From Isoetes taiwanensis (lineage: Eukaryota > Streptophyta > Lycopodiopsida > Isoetales > Isoetaceae): a DNA stretch of 64,000 nucleotides. The notes beneath the pieces are model-generated. The model was not told the DNA's origin, did not search any database, and was given only the letters and a program-made list of their open reading frames with translations. Below are positions 55,100 through 64,000 of the stretch, piece by piece; position 1 is the stretch's first letter; each line of letters opens with the position of its first letter. The stretch lies in the NCBI GenBank assembly GCA_021234155.1, contig JAJEKV010000040.1, positions 9,155,541 to 9,219,540 on the forward strand, read 5' to 3'. The position numbers and the translations under genes were made by a program.

Positions 55100-55782
55100 G
55101 TCTCCAATTGATGCTTTCATAACTTAATATTGCTCAAGAGTAGATTCTTATTATAGGGAGGGTAGGGCCCCTGTGTTACAGCAGGGACCTACTCTCCTTG
55201 CTGTAACTTTTCTTTTTTCCATTAAGTAATGGTTAGAATAAACAGGAGCCCCCTGGAACTACGGTAGGTGGAAGGCTTTTTTTATATTATGTGTAGCTAG
55301 ACCACCTAGATATCTGGGCATTTACATATGGACATTAAGATTATCTCTATTCCTATGCTGATTAAAAATTATAGTTGGCAAACGGTATAGGTTGATGGTA
55401 TATTTACATATCATAGGGTTAACAATATCCAGTTCTTGGGCAATAGGATGACATGCTATTGACCACCATAAGATTAACATTGTTGTAGATAGATTGTTAA
55501 TGGTTGAACATGTATCAAAATTTGTTGAATGACGTGGCATATAGCTAACATTGTGGAAGCAAACCCTAATCACAGCCAAGGCTGTTACAGATCGACGGAT
55601 ATCCATGAGTTCTTGCAGCCCGGGTTTTCAGATGGAATCAGGGTTAGGGTTTTTTAGTGATTAATAGGGAAGCATCCCTTACTGGCCATTAGGGAAACGT
55701 GTACCTTGTATGCTTCATGATATCCAGCGATTTGTAGATGTGTAGACCGAAAGGGTAGTTTAACAAAAAAACCCTTGCCAGA
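55100..55782. other. 3' region of the Penelope-like element, no gene
   Basis: Non-coding. At 55639-55656 it contains CAGGGTTAGGGTTTTTTAG, close to plant telomere repeats (TTTAGGG). This may mark the 3' end of the left unit. Confidence 0.45.
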
Positions 55783-56022
55783 ATGGCCGAGCAGAAAGCT
55801 TCAGATGCAAAAAGGAAGAAGTTGTATGACTATCACAAACCTGTTCGTAATGATGCCGGTTGTAGTGGCAAGGCAGCCATAGGCATAATTCCGGTTGCTA
55901 GTCAGCTGGCACAAGATAAGCAGCCTGCACAGTATAAGCAACTTACAATGGAAAATCAGGAAGAAACTGTGGCAGATTCATCCATCCCATTGAATGATGA
56001 CAGATATGCAAAGAGGAAATAA
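55783..56022 (+). CDS. Small lysine-rich frame between the Penelope heads
   Basis: A 79-residue frame starts MAEQKASDAKRKKLYDYHKP and is rich in Lys, Gln and Asp. After its stop the same frame continues for about 17 codons (VDMEHDADNTNT). It precedes the right head repeat and may be an ORF1 fragment of the next unit. No domain is recognised. Confidence 0.35.
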   Translation: MAEQKASDAKRKKLYDYHKPVRNDAGCSGKAAIGIIPVASQLAQDKQPAQYKQLTMENQEETVADSSIPLNDDRYAKRK

Positions 56023-56308
56023 GTGGATATGGAGCATGATGCTGATAATACCAATACTGCACCGAATAATCAGGTTTGAGATAGATAGATGTATTTTATA
56101 GAAGTGGAAACATAGTCTCAAAGTAACATAGTAATGTAACTATTGTCCTTTCGATATGCTGGAGCTGGCCTCAGATCGTGACAGTGCTGTGAAAAAGATG
56201 AATCAGGGAGCCATAAGTGATAATAGGCTTGATTTTTGAAGGCCATATTTTTACATGAGAGATACTATAGCTTTCAGTTTAGCATGTCTAGCTAAATCCT
56301 TAACGCAG

Positions 56309-57132
56309 TCAATAAAGCATATGAATATTCGTAGGCAATATACACAGGTTACTAATATCTTAAAGTTCTCATCAGAACACAGATTAAATTAAAAGGAGCT
56401 TGGCCTTGCTGTAAGTGCAACCGTTATAGATATTCTAATAACGTAATAGTTATAATATACCAGAAATCATGTAAAGTTGCAGATATGATGCACCGTGAAT
56501 GAGTTAGGCTGTATACGGTGCAGACAAATATTCTTGTGTAATGTCCACTATTAAGTATTGTGCATGCAGAAAAGAGGTGATGGAACACTATTGAACATCG
56601 AATTTTATGTAGATCTGTGCAATGGAAATAAAGAGAAAGTACGACAGGCGAATTTTCTTATATGATTGCTAACGAATAACTGGTTAAATCCTTAGCATGC
56701 TGTGATAATAGAATATATTTGAATAAAACAAGATATGAAACGAGGCTAGTATTTGCAGAAATGAACTCATGAGGCTGGCAATGATTAATATGCAATGACC
56801 ATTCACGTTGGGTGAAGGCATATGAGTTTGGTGAGGAGATCTAATTAGTGCTGAAGCAGGAGGAAAATACATGGAAGTAATGTGCTTAACAGATTAATAT
56901 CTTAATGTTTAAGTGTACTGACATAGGCTGTTGTTAAGTCAAACAAATGTGATTGCAAATCTCTCTCTTATGATGTACCATGGTGAAGGGCGTTAAGCCG
57001 AAAGGAACCATTGCTTACCTGCTTTAGCTTAGGCATTTACCCTTTTTCAAGGCTAACTTGCTTATGGTTCTAATGCAGGTAACCAGTTCTTTTCCTCCAT
57101 ATGGATGTTTATTGAACACAAGAAGATGCTAG
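56309..57132 (+). repeat. Right head repeat of the Penelope-like element
   Basis: It matches the left head, with a small insertion at about 56625-56650 and seven extra bases (GTAACCA) after GCAG. It ends at ACAAGAAGATGCTAG where the LTR of element IV begins. Confidence 0.9.
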
Positions 57133-58703
57133 TGTGACGTCCCCTACTCATATACGGTGCACTCACCGTATACAAACAGTAGTTCATCCCCCATACCAGC
57201 TCCATACTGATACAGGGCCCTCCATATATCACTGCAATCTTGATGAGTTCTAGTGGGAAGAATGAAGGGGTCATTTTACCCTGTCTCCCTCAGGGCCTAC
57301 CTAGCTGCGGAAGCGTAACATACATGTCAGTATACAACATCAACACCACATAGCCATCTCGAAGGATGGCTCATCACATATCTGCATAGACAATGATCAG
57401 CACATCACATGGGAAATCCTACCCAAGGCTCAGACTCGAAGGGATGACTGACGGCTTGGGCCTCCAGAGTTTATTGCAGACAGAATTCATGGCAATGGAT
57501 TTGGCTGGCATGAGAACATGGCTAAGGGTTGTCCACTCCATCTGCTCCTCCTGTGCACACTTTGCAGAGTAGGTTGAAAAGTGTTGGGACCTGACTGTAG
57601 CCCGCCGGATGCATAGCCAAAGGGGCTATTCCTGGGTTGCATCTCCCCAATTCCGATGGGGCAGGTAGGGATCACTCCCTCCAGAGATCTACATGCTGAC
57701 CCAAGGTGACTAGAGGGCCACTGCCCTTATTCGACTTGAACCCAATGGATAGTGACGCATCACTCCACGGATGTCGAGCCCATACCTTGCCCACACGCAG
57801 TGGCAAGCCATTAGACCTAGTCCACAGTGATCCCCGGTAGGCCTTACACACCAGAGGGATCGTTCAAGGGTCAGAACATGAACCTCCTTATAAGCCAGTC
57901 TGGCCTCTTCACCCACAACCAGGTGTGGTTCTTGTACACAGGCCGAATCTACAGTGTGCTAGAGAGGCTACTCTAGGAGCATCAACTACTAAGCTTTAGG
58001 GTCTCTACCCCCCTTCCCAATACAATGAGTTCACAGAGATACATCATCCATATACATCAGAGAAGAACAAAAGAACTAGATCTAATCTATATCATAGAGT
58101 TAGGTTCTTTAGTTAGAGTCCGTAACAATAGAATCTAAATGGCTGCTATGGGCAATTTAATAGGCTAAACCTACTGATACAATGACTGGAGGACGGTTTA
58201 TGCTATTAAATTGACTAAATACCTGATCCTTGGCTCGCTCCTCCTGCTCTGAACTCGACCATCCTGCTGAACTGCTAGAAGATGAAGCTAGGAAGGAAAA
58301 CTAATGAGTCAAATCGCTCAGATAGAGTCTGGGAGGCGGTTTTGACTCCTGGAGCAAGCAAAACAGAGCTCTAAAACCCTATGGACGAAAATGGCAAGTT
58401 AGGGTTTCTCTTACCTAAATAGAGAAGGGGTTAGGGCTAGGGTTTCCAATTATCCCTTTAAGCATGTGGGATAATTGGATGTGGCTAGGTGGCATAAAGT
58501 GTCCACATGGGAAAATGTGCACCTAGATAAATGTGCACATTGGTAAATGTGCACATTAATAAATGCACATACCTTGCAAGTTGCCTCCTAGGGGCTACCC
58601 GCTTGGCTATACGTCGGCGTACACGTTAGTCGAGGTGGCGTGTACGCGTGACGAGGCAGTACATTATACGTCCTGGGACCGTATACTGTGCTGGAACGTC
58701 ACA
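57133..58703 (-). repeat. 3' LTR of element IV (about 1.57 kb)
   Basis: On the minus strand it runs from TGTGACGTTCCAGCAC to GGGGACGTCACA. Its middle shares blocks with LTRs of II and III. Confidence 0.92.
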
Positions 58704-58716
58704 TTCTCCCCACCTT
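58704..58716 (-). other. Polypurine tract of element IV
   Basis: Minus-strand AAGGTGGGGAGAA directly abuts the LTR, where plus-strand synthesis starts. Confidence 0.85.
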
Positions 58717-59600
58717 GAAATGATGCTGTCCGCAGCATCGTGGGTCTCCCCACGTTGGGATCTTCCTAACCTGCAATCAACTTGATGCATCCAATATATT
58801 ACTATTATACTTACATAATTACTAGGATTACCTTAAGGTAATATTTCTAAAACACTATTACATCATTACATTATCAAATAACTTATCCATTCTTACTTCC
58901 ATTAAAACAAGGTACTTATTAGTTCACTTATCACAACATCAAAATTTAACAGTTCCATATACAGTTATGCTTCGAGGTACTCTTCATTCCTTGCAACATA
59001 TTCCAACAAAATTTGTGTTACAAGTCTTCGTAGCTCGACCTCCTTGCCCTCCGGAGTGCTCTATTGGCCTGCAGGTCGACACTACGTTAGTACCATTTTA
59101 ATTAATTAATAAATTTGGTTATAAGGGAACCACCCCATCTATCTACATGAATGCATGGCTAATCTCCCGGCGTAGGAAGAGGATGTTTCTTCCATCGTGG
59201 CCGTGGAGACAGCGCCCTATAATGCCTATATGGCACTCATGCCTACACCTTTAGTTGCCCAACGTGGAGGATAGGGTTCTTCCCGTATATGGGGCGTGAA
59301 GGATAGGGTCCTCCCCGTAGGCATTGACTAGAGGTGCTTTTCCTATCAATACATTCCTGAATGACCTCCTTTCTCTCGAGGTCGTCTACTTCCGTGGAAC
59401 AGAAGTAGACTTTCTAATCTACCTTCCACTCATTCAAGCGGAACCGCGGTCATGCCTACATTGACATTTCACCACGTCCTAGAGATCACCGTAGTGGTCT
59501 CATCATCGGTAACAACGCATGCAACCCATACTAAGCATAGGTTACATGCGTAGATTAATCTTAACTACACAAGACATTAATCTACACAAATCGACATGCC
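58717..59600. other. 3' untranslated region of element IV
   Basis: About 900 bases between polypurine tract and chromodomain stop, without a supported gene. It contains blocks with CATG/CCTAC repeats that recall the 3' region of element II only loosely. Confidence 0.5.
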
Positions 59601-59633
59601 TGAGCCAATTTTTTCGGAGATGACCTTGCCGTC

Positions 59634-60290
59634 TCATTGCTCCATAAACTGTGGGTACTGCTTTAATAGATCTTTCTTAAGTACCCATGTCGCGTCTTCC
59701 ACCGGCAAGTGTTTCCACTTGACCAAATATTGGAGAAAATCTGATCTCCTTGTTTTCTTGAAGGCTTTATCAAGAATCAGTTCTGGAACTATTTTCAGCT
59801 GCTCCTCCGTCATTTCCAACAACGTTGTAGTGTCCAAGACTTCATCTGGATTTGGAGTATGCTTCTTCAACAAACTCACGTGGAAGACTTTATGAATCTT
59901 TAGGTGTGCTGGTAGATCCAATCTGTAGGATTGATTACCTACTCTCTTGACTATTCTGAAGGGTCCAGCCCACCTTGGTGCAAGCTTCTTACAATTTCCG
60001 ATGCGGAGCTTCGCCTGCTTCACTGCTTCACTTTGATCTTGAGCCATACGTCGTCGCCAATTTGGAACTCTCTGACTGTCCGATGCTTGTCGGCGATGCT
60101 CGTTTGTCGACTCCTTGCTGCCAGAAGATATCTTCGAACTTCTTCCACCAGCTGCTGCATGTCGGCCAACATTTGCTGCGAAACCTCTACTTTTGACACG
60201 GGGTTGTGCAAGTGTCTGGAGTTAGGCATTGGTAGCCGTAGTTGATCATAAACGGCGACATTTGGGATGATTCCTGCTTGGTGCTATTAT
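59634..60290 (-). pseudogene. Integrase C-terminus and chromodomain of element IV
   Basis: Frames 59634-60047 and 60020-60229 join at a small frame change. They encode RWAGPFRIVKRVGNQSYRL, HLKIHKVFHVSLLKKH and the chromodomain QYLVKWKHLPVEDATWVL, nearly identical to element II. The same two cage positions appear non-aromatic. Confidence 0.88.
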
Positions 60291-60744
60291 ACGTAAACTC
60301 CACCAAGTGAATAAATTCTTCTCACATACCTTGCTTGTTCCAGACATAGTTCCGTAGCATATCCTCCAAAATCCTGTTGGTCCGCTCCGTTTACCCATCC
60401 GTCTGAGGATGATAGGCCGTGCTCATGGATAGCTTCGTCTGAATCGTTGCAAAGAGGTCCTGCCAAAAGGCACTCATGAACTTGGGGTCTCTGTCGGAGA
60501 TGATCTCCCTCGGCATGCCATGGAACCTGAAGATTTCTTTGGTGAAGAGCTTCGCTGTATCCATAGCCGTGTCTGTGGTCCTGCAAGGCACAAAGTGTGC
60601 CATCTTCGACAACTTGTCGACCACTACCATCAAAGCATCTTTCCCCCTTACTGTCCTTGGGAGCCCCGTTATGAAGTCCATGCTGATGACCTCCCACTTA
60701 GCGTTCGGCACCGCTAATGGTTCCAATGCTCCTGAAATTCGAAG
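60287..60744 (-). pseudogene. Integrase core of element IV
   Basis: The frame 60391-60726 has MDFITGLPRTVRGKD, ISDRDPKFMSAFW and YHPQTDG with the acidic residues kept. A premature stop follows TDG where element II reads QTERTNRI. It is preceded by a TAG at 60745-60747 shared with element II. Confidence 0.88.
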
Positions 60745-62817
60745 CTACTCTGCTTTCGTCTGCTGACATAGCTGACATTCCTTGATGTAGCGAGCTACTT
60801 GCTTCTTCATTCCTGACCAATAATAGCTGCTGCGCACTTTGAAATATGTCTTCATAAATCCTGCATGGCCAGCTATCGGACTGTTGTGGGTGTCGTGGAG
60901 AATCAACTTCCTCACCCCCGATGATTCCAGCACACACAACTTGTTCTTATGGTACAAGAGATTACCTTCCTTCCTAAAATTTTTGAAGGTTTCCCTCTCC
61001 TTATCTGTTCTTGCTTCCCTGCATAAGCTTGCCCATACTTCCTTGAAGTCCACATCTGTTGGCAAGGCTTCTTCAATCTTCTTCCCGAAGTCGCTGGAGA
61101 GCGTCGAAATTGCATTGCAATGCATTCTAGTTGTCAGGGGATGCCTTGAAAGAGCATCTGCTACCACATTGAGCTTCCCCGGCTTGTAGACTATATCAAA
61201 GTCATACTCTTCAAGGAACTCCATCCACCTTCGTTGTCTCAGGTTAAGGTGTGGTTGCGTGAATACATACTGGAGGCTCTGATGATCTGTATCCAATTGG
61301 AACTTCCTTCCCAAGAGGTAGTGCCTCCAAATTCTTAATGCCCTGACAACTGCAAGCAATTCTTGATCGTGCGTCGGGTAGCGCGTTTCGGCATCATTCA
61401 TCTTCCTGGAATCATACGCTACTACTCGCTCTTCCTGCATGAGCACTGCACCTGTGGCTATCTTACTTGCGTCTGTCGCCACCAACTTGTCTTTCTCTGG
61501 GTCTGGCAGGGTCAAGACGGGGGCGGTTGTCAAAGCTTCCTTCAACAATTCAAACCCGGCTTGGGCTTTCTTGTGCCAATGATCTGTCCAATCTTTCACC
61601 TTTTCCGCCCTCGTCAAGTCTGTTAGCGGGGCCGCTATCTTTGCAAAGTTCTTCACAAACTTTCTGTAGTACCCTGCTAGGCCAAGAAAACTTCTGACCT
61701 CATGGACATTCTTCGGTGCCGGCCACTGAATCACTGCTTCAATCTTGGCGGGATCCGTCGAGATTCCTTCTGCTGAGATCACATGCCCCAGGTATTCTAC
61801 CTTCTCCATTGCGAAGTGGCACTTCGACAACTTGGCGTACAACTGGTGCCTCCTTAACTTCTCAAGCACTCTCCTTAGGTGTTGTACGTGCTCTTCAAGG
61901 GATCTGCTATACACCAAAATATCATCAAAGAATACTATCACAAAGGTGTCCAAGAACTCCCTGAAGATGTCGTTCATGAGTTTCATGAACGTTGCTGGGG
62001 CATTCGATAAGCCGAAAGGCATTACCGTGAACTCGTAGTGCCCATACCGCGTTCTGAAGGCGGTTTTATGGATATCTTCTTCCTTTATCCAGATCTGATG
62101 ATAGCCTAACCTTAAGTCAATTTTGGAGAAGACTTTTGCCCCTTGGAGCTGATCCATCAAGTCATCCGATCTGGGGAGCACATACTTGTTCTTGATGGTG
62201 TGCTTGTTCAACTGCCTATAGTCTATGCATATCCTCAAACTGCCATCCTTCTTCTTGACAAAAAGAATGGGCGCCCCAAATGGTGAGACACTAGGTCTAA
62301 TGAAGCCTAGGTCGAGCAACTCCTGCAATTGCTTCTTTAGCTCTGTCAACTCCTGCGTCGTCATTCTATATGGAGCCTTGCTCGTCGGCTTCGTTCCCGG
62401 TTCGAGTGCTATCTCACACTCGACTCCCCTGTAAGGAGGGAGGTGCTCGATCTCATCCGGGAAGAGATCGTGGAACTCCGTGATCAACATAGCTATTTGC
62501 TTGGGCAACTTGCTGAGCACCTTATCTTCCTTGCCTTCCTCTGCTTCGGGCTCTTCGATCTCAAGCTTGAACATGTATGCTACCTGCTCGCTCTTGATGC
62601 ACTTGAGCAACCGCTTAGAAGACATACACTGCATGATGGGAACAACTTCTTTACCTGTGATCTCAATGATCTTGCCGTCGGGCGTTGTGAGGGTCACCTT
62701 CCGCTTTCCACAATCAATGATGGCCCCCGCTGGTCCAAGATACTCTATCCCTATGATCAAGTCATACTTGCCAATGCCCATGACTGCTGCCCCCATCTGG
62801 ATATTAATCCCTGGCAA
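60745..62817 (-). CDS. RT, RNase H and integrase zinc domain of element IV, long open frame
   Basis: This 690-residue frame starts at the end of the protease domain ([16 protein letters not shown]) and holds a complete RT ([34 protein letters not shown], catalytic FFDDILVYS intact), RNase H ([39 protein letters not shown]) and the HHCC zinc domain of integrase ([21 protein letters not shown]). It ends at the TAG after AE. It is the best preserved pol in the window and may be translated. Confidence 0.93.
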   Translation of the reverse strand: MPGINIQMGAAVMGIGKYDLIIGIEYLGPAGAIIDCGKRKVTLTTPDGKIIEITGKEVVPIMQCMSSKRLLKCIKSEQVAYMFKLEIEEPEAEEGKEDKVLSKLPKQIAMLITEFHDLFPDEIEHLPPYRGVECEIALEPGTKPTSKAPYRMTTQELTELKKQLQELLDLGFIRPSVSPFGAPILFVKKKDGSLRICIDYRQLNKHTIKNKYVLPRSDDLMDQLQGAKVFSKIDLRLGYHQIWIKEEDIHKTAFRTRYGHYEFTVMPFGLSNAPATFMKLMNDIFREFLDTFVIVFFDDILVYSRSLEEHVQHLRRVLEKLRRHQLYAKLSKCHFAMEKVEYLGHVISAEGISTDPAKIEAVIQWPAPKNVHEVRSFLGLAGYYRKFVKNFAKIAAPLTDLTRAEKVKDWTDHWHKKAQAGFELLKEALTTAPVLTLPDPEKDKLVATDASKIATGAVLMQEERVVAYDSRKMNDAETRYPTHDQELLAVVRALRIWRHYLLGRKFQLDTDHQSLQYVFTQPHLNLRQRRWMEFLEEYDFDIVYKPGKLNVVADALSRHPLTTRMHCNAISTLSSDFGKKIEEALPTDVDFKEVWASLCREARTDKERETFKNFRKEGNLLYHKNKLCVLESSGVRKLILHDTHNSPIAGHAGFMKTYFKVRSSYYWSGMKKQVARYIKECQLCQQTKAE

Positions 62818-63656
62818 GTCGATGTCGAAGTTAATTCTCTTGCCTGCCTCTGCCTTACTGCTCCACTTGCTAAGACGACGGGCCTCGGCTTGGACTTCAA
62901 TGGTTTCAACTTCAACATGTCAACTATTCTTGGGGATGCAAAGTTGTGGCCACTTCCTGAGTCTATCAGGACTATGAAAGACTTGGCCTTGGCCTTCCCT
63001 ACTGTGGAAATTACCTTATAGTGGTTCTTCGCTTGTTCTGTATCTATGGCGGCAAAAATATGACACTCACCCTGAATATAGTCGCGGGCAGCCTCGCCGT
63101 CATCGTCAGACGGAGTGTCCCATCCACCCAACTCCGCTAGCGCTGCGCTCATGACAACGGGGCAGTTTGCTGTCCTGTGGCCCGGCTGGAAGCATCTGAA
63201 GCAAAGCTGCTTCTCTATGCACTCCTGTCTCTTCTCCTTGGGCATGGCTTGCAAGAAGGACCGCACTGCTTTGGAGTAATTTGACCCCTCCTGCTTGTCC
63301 TTGAAGGACACCTGCTTCTTCTCCTGCTGCTTCCCATGGTTGCCGCTATATGGGGCTCTAGCTGGACCTGGGCTGGCTGCTCTAGGGCTATAACTCCCTG
63401 TTGCTTTACCTTTATCCTGATAATATTGTTGCCTCTGCCCGCTGTTCTGAGGCCCCGTTCCTTGCAAGCTTATTGCCTTGGATTCTGCTTCTGATACTGT
63501 CTTGGGATTTATTGCCCTTACAAGCTTGCGTATCTCCTCATTCAATCCTTCAATATAGCTCTCCACTGCATGTTTTTCGCTCAACTTTGGCACATAAAGC
63601 CTCAGCCGCATGAATTCCTCTGTATATTTCTGGACTGATGTGTTGCCTTGCTGCAA
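62757..63656 (-). CDS. Gag C-terminus, zinc knuckle and protease start of element IV
   Basis: The frame runs [19 protein letters not shown] (end of capsid), a basic linker, the CCHC knuckle [30 protein letters not shown], and the protease active site [19 protein letters not shown] (Asp-Ser-Gly). It overlaps the RT frame by about 60 bases in another frame, so a frame change separates gag-protease from RT. Confidence 0.9.
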   Translation of the reverse strand: MQQGNTSVQKYTEEFMRLRLYVPKLSEKHAVESYIEGLNEEIRKLVRAINPKTVSEAESKAISLQGTGPQNSGQRQQYYQDKGKATGSYSPRAASPGPARAPYSGNHGKQQEKKQVSFKDKQEGSNYSKAVRSFLQAMPKEKRQECIEKQLCFRCFQPGHRTANCPVVMSAALAELGGWDTPSDDDGEAARDYIQGECHIFAAIDTEQAKNHYKVISTVGKAKAKSFIVLIDSGSGHNFASPRIVDMLKLKPLKSKPRPVVLASGAVRQRQARELTSTSTCQGLISRWGQQSWALASMT

Positions 63657-63665
63657 CCTGTAGAA

Positions 63666-64000
63666 CTACTGCATCATGTTGGACTTATGTTCCCTTGGAA
63701 CGTAATGGCGCTTGAAAGCTTTAGCAAACTTTCTGAACCTGCAACCATCCCTGCTTAAGCCGTTGGCCTTGGCATACCCCTTCCACCAAATGCGTGCTGC
63801 TCCCTTCAGGTTGGCTGTTGCCACCCTGCCTTTGTCCTTGTCCTTCATGCCATAGGCGTTACCATACTCACTCATCTCATCGAGCCAAGCCTCTGCTTCC
63901 ATGCCTGACCTGTTCTCGCCTGAGAATTGCTCGAGCTTCCTGGCCTTCCATACGTTTCCCAATGCCGAGTCTACCTTTTTCTGATAGTCCGAGGTCCTCA
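63666..64000 (-). pseudogene. Gag capsid of element IV, running off the edge
   Basis: FSGENRSGMEAEAWLDEM, WWKGYAKANGLSRD and FAKAFKRHYVPREHKSNMM match gag of element II. A TAG at 63666-63668 stands where element II has Gln (QQFYRL versus Q-stop-FYRL). The N-terminus is outside the window. Confidence 0.88.

Larger units (their letters stand above)
52466..57132 (+). mobile_element. Penelope-like element with direct-repeat heads
   Basis: A Penelope-type RT gene (53212-55099) lies between two direct repeats: 52466 to about 53250 and 56309-57132. Such head repeats (pseudo-LTRs or tandem copies) are usual for Penelope-like elements. No GIY-YIG endonuclease was found, so an endonuclease-lacking type is possible. 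The left copy starts abruptly inside the DIRS recombinase, and the right copy is cut by Ty3 element IV. Confidence 0.82.
57133..64000 (-). mobile_element. Ty3 chromovirus IV, minus strand, gag end outside the window
   Basis: The left end is a 3' LTR (57133-58703), then polypurine tract, chromodomain, integrase, RNase H, RT, protease and gag in reverse order up to the right edge. It is the closest relative of element II and its coding region is better kept. Its 5' LTR and any accessory genes before gag lie beyond 64000, so whether it carries the H3-like gene cannot be seen. Confidence 0.93.

Noticed and set aside
56355-56400. Hammerhead ribozyme in the Penelope head (CTGATGAG on the minus strand)
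   Set aside because: The motif appears only in the right head, the GAAA box and stems are missing, and the left head has CACGAG at that place.

Overview
The window is nuclear DNA of a land plant that is packed with transposable elements. The only recognisable host gene is PUR4, which encodes phosphoribosylformylglycinamidine synthase with a plastid-type leader. It lies on the minus strand at 7234-16287 and is split into about 31 small exons. Everything else that is recognisable is mobile DNA. DIRS-like (tyrosine-recombinase) and Penelope-like elements occur beside Ty3, Ty1 and LINE elements, which fits a seed-free plant (fern, lycophyte or bryophyte) better than an angiosperm. This is an inference, not a taxonomic identification.

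Layout: 1-3475, a decayed plus-strand LINE ending in poly(A). 3480-6330, a more decayed minus-strand LINE. 6524-6833, a Ty1/copia tail. 7234-16287, PUR4. 16690-16975, palindromic AT-rich repeats. 17368-24400, Ty3 element I with two LTRs and TSD GGTAG. 25311-37299, Ty3 chromovirus II with LTRs of about 1.6 kb and TSD AAAAT. 37305-40030, non-coding DNA with an inverted-repeat element and a SINE-like head. 40035-52465, a DIRS-like element that is interrupted at 43088-49001 by Ty3 element III (TSD ACCTT) and cut on its right by a Penelope-like element. 52466-57132, the Penelope-like element with two direct-repeat heads; the second is cut by Ty3 chromovirus IV. 57133-64000, element IV, minus strand, running off the right edge.

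The most unusual content is inside element II. Between its primer-binding site and gag lie two extra plus-strand genes, each just downstream of a TATA-like box. The first (27460-28224) encodes a 254-residue protein that begins with the histone H3 tail sequence (ARTKQTARK), continues through an acidic stretch and a novel basic/proline-rich middle, and ends in a complete H3 histone fold. The second (28805-29158) encodes an unrecognised 117-residue protein. The same element encodes an integrase with a C-terminal chromodomain, so one mobile element carries both an H3 tail and a chromodomain of the type that reads H3 tails.

The elements record mutational decay. Several TAG stops replace glutamine codons, two reverse transcriptases have changed DD to DN by the same CpG transition, and one stop in integrase is shared by elements II and IV. 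PUR4 also contains about a dozen one-base indels, but its splice sites and catalytic motifs are intact, so many of these may be assembly errors rather than real breaks.
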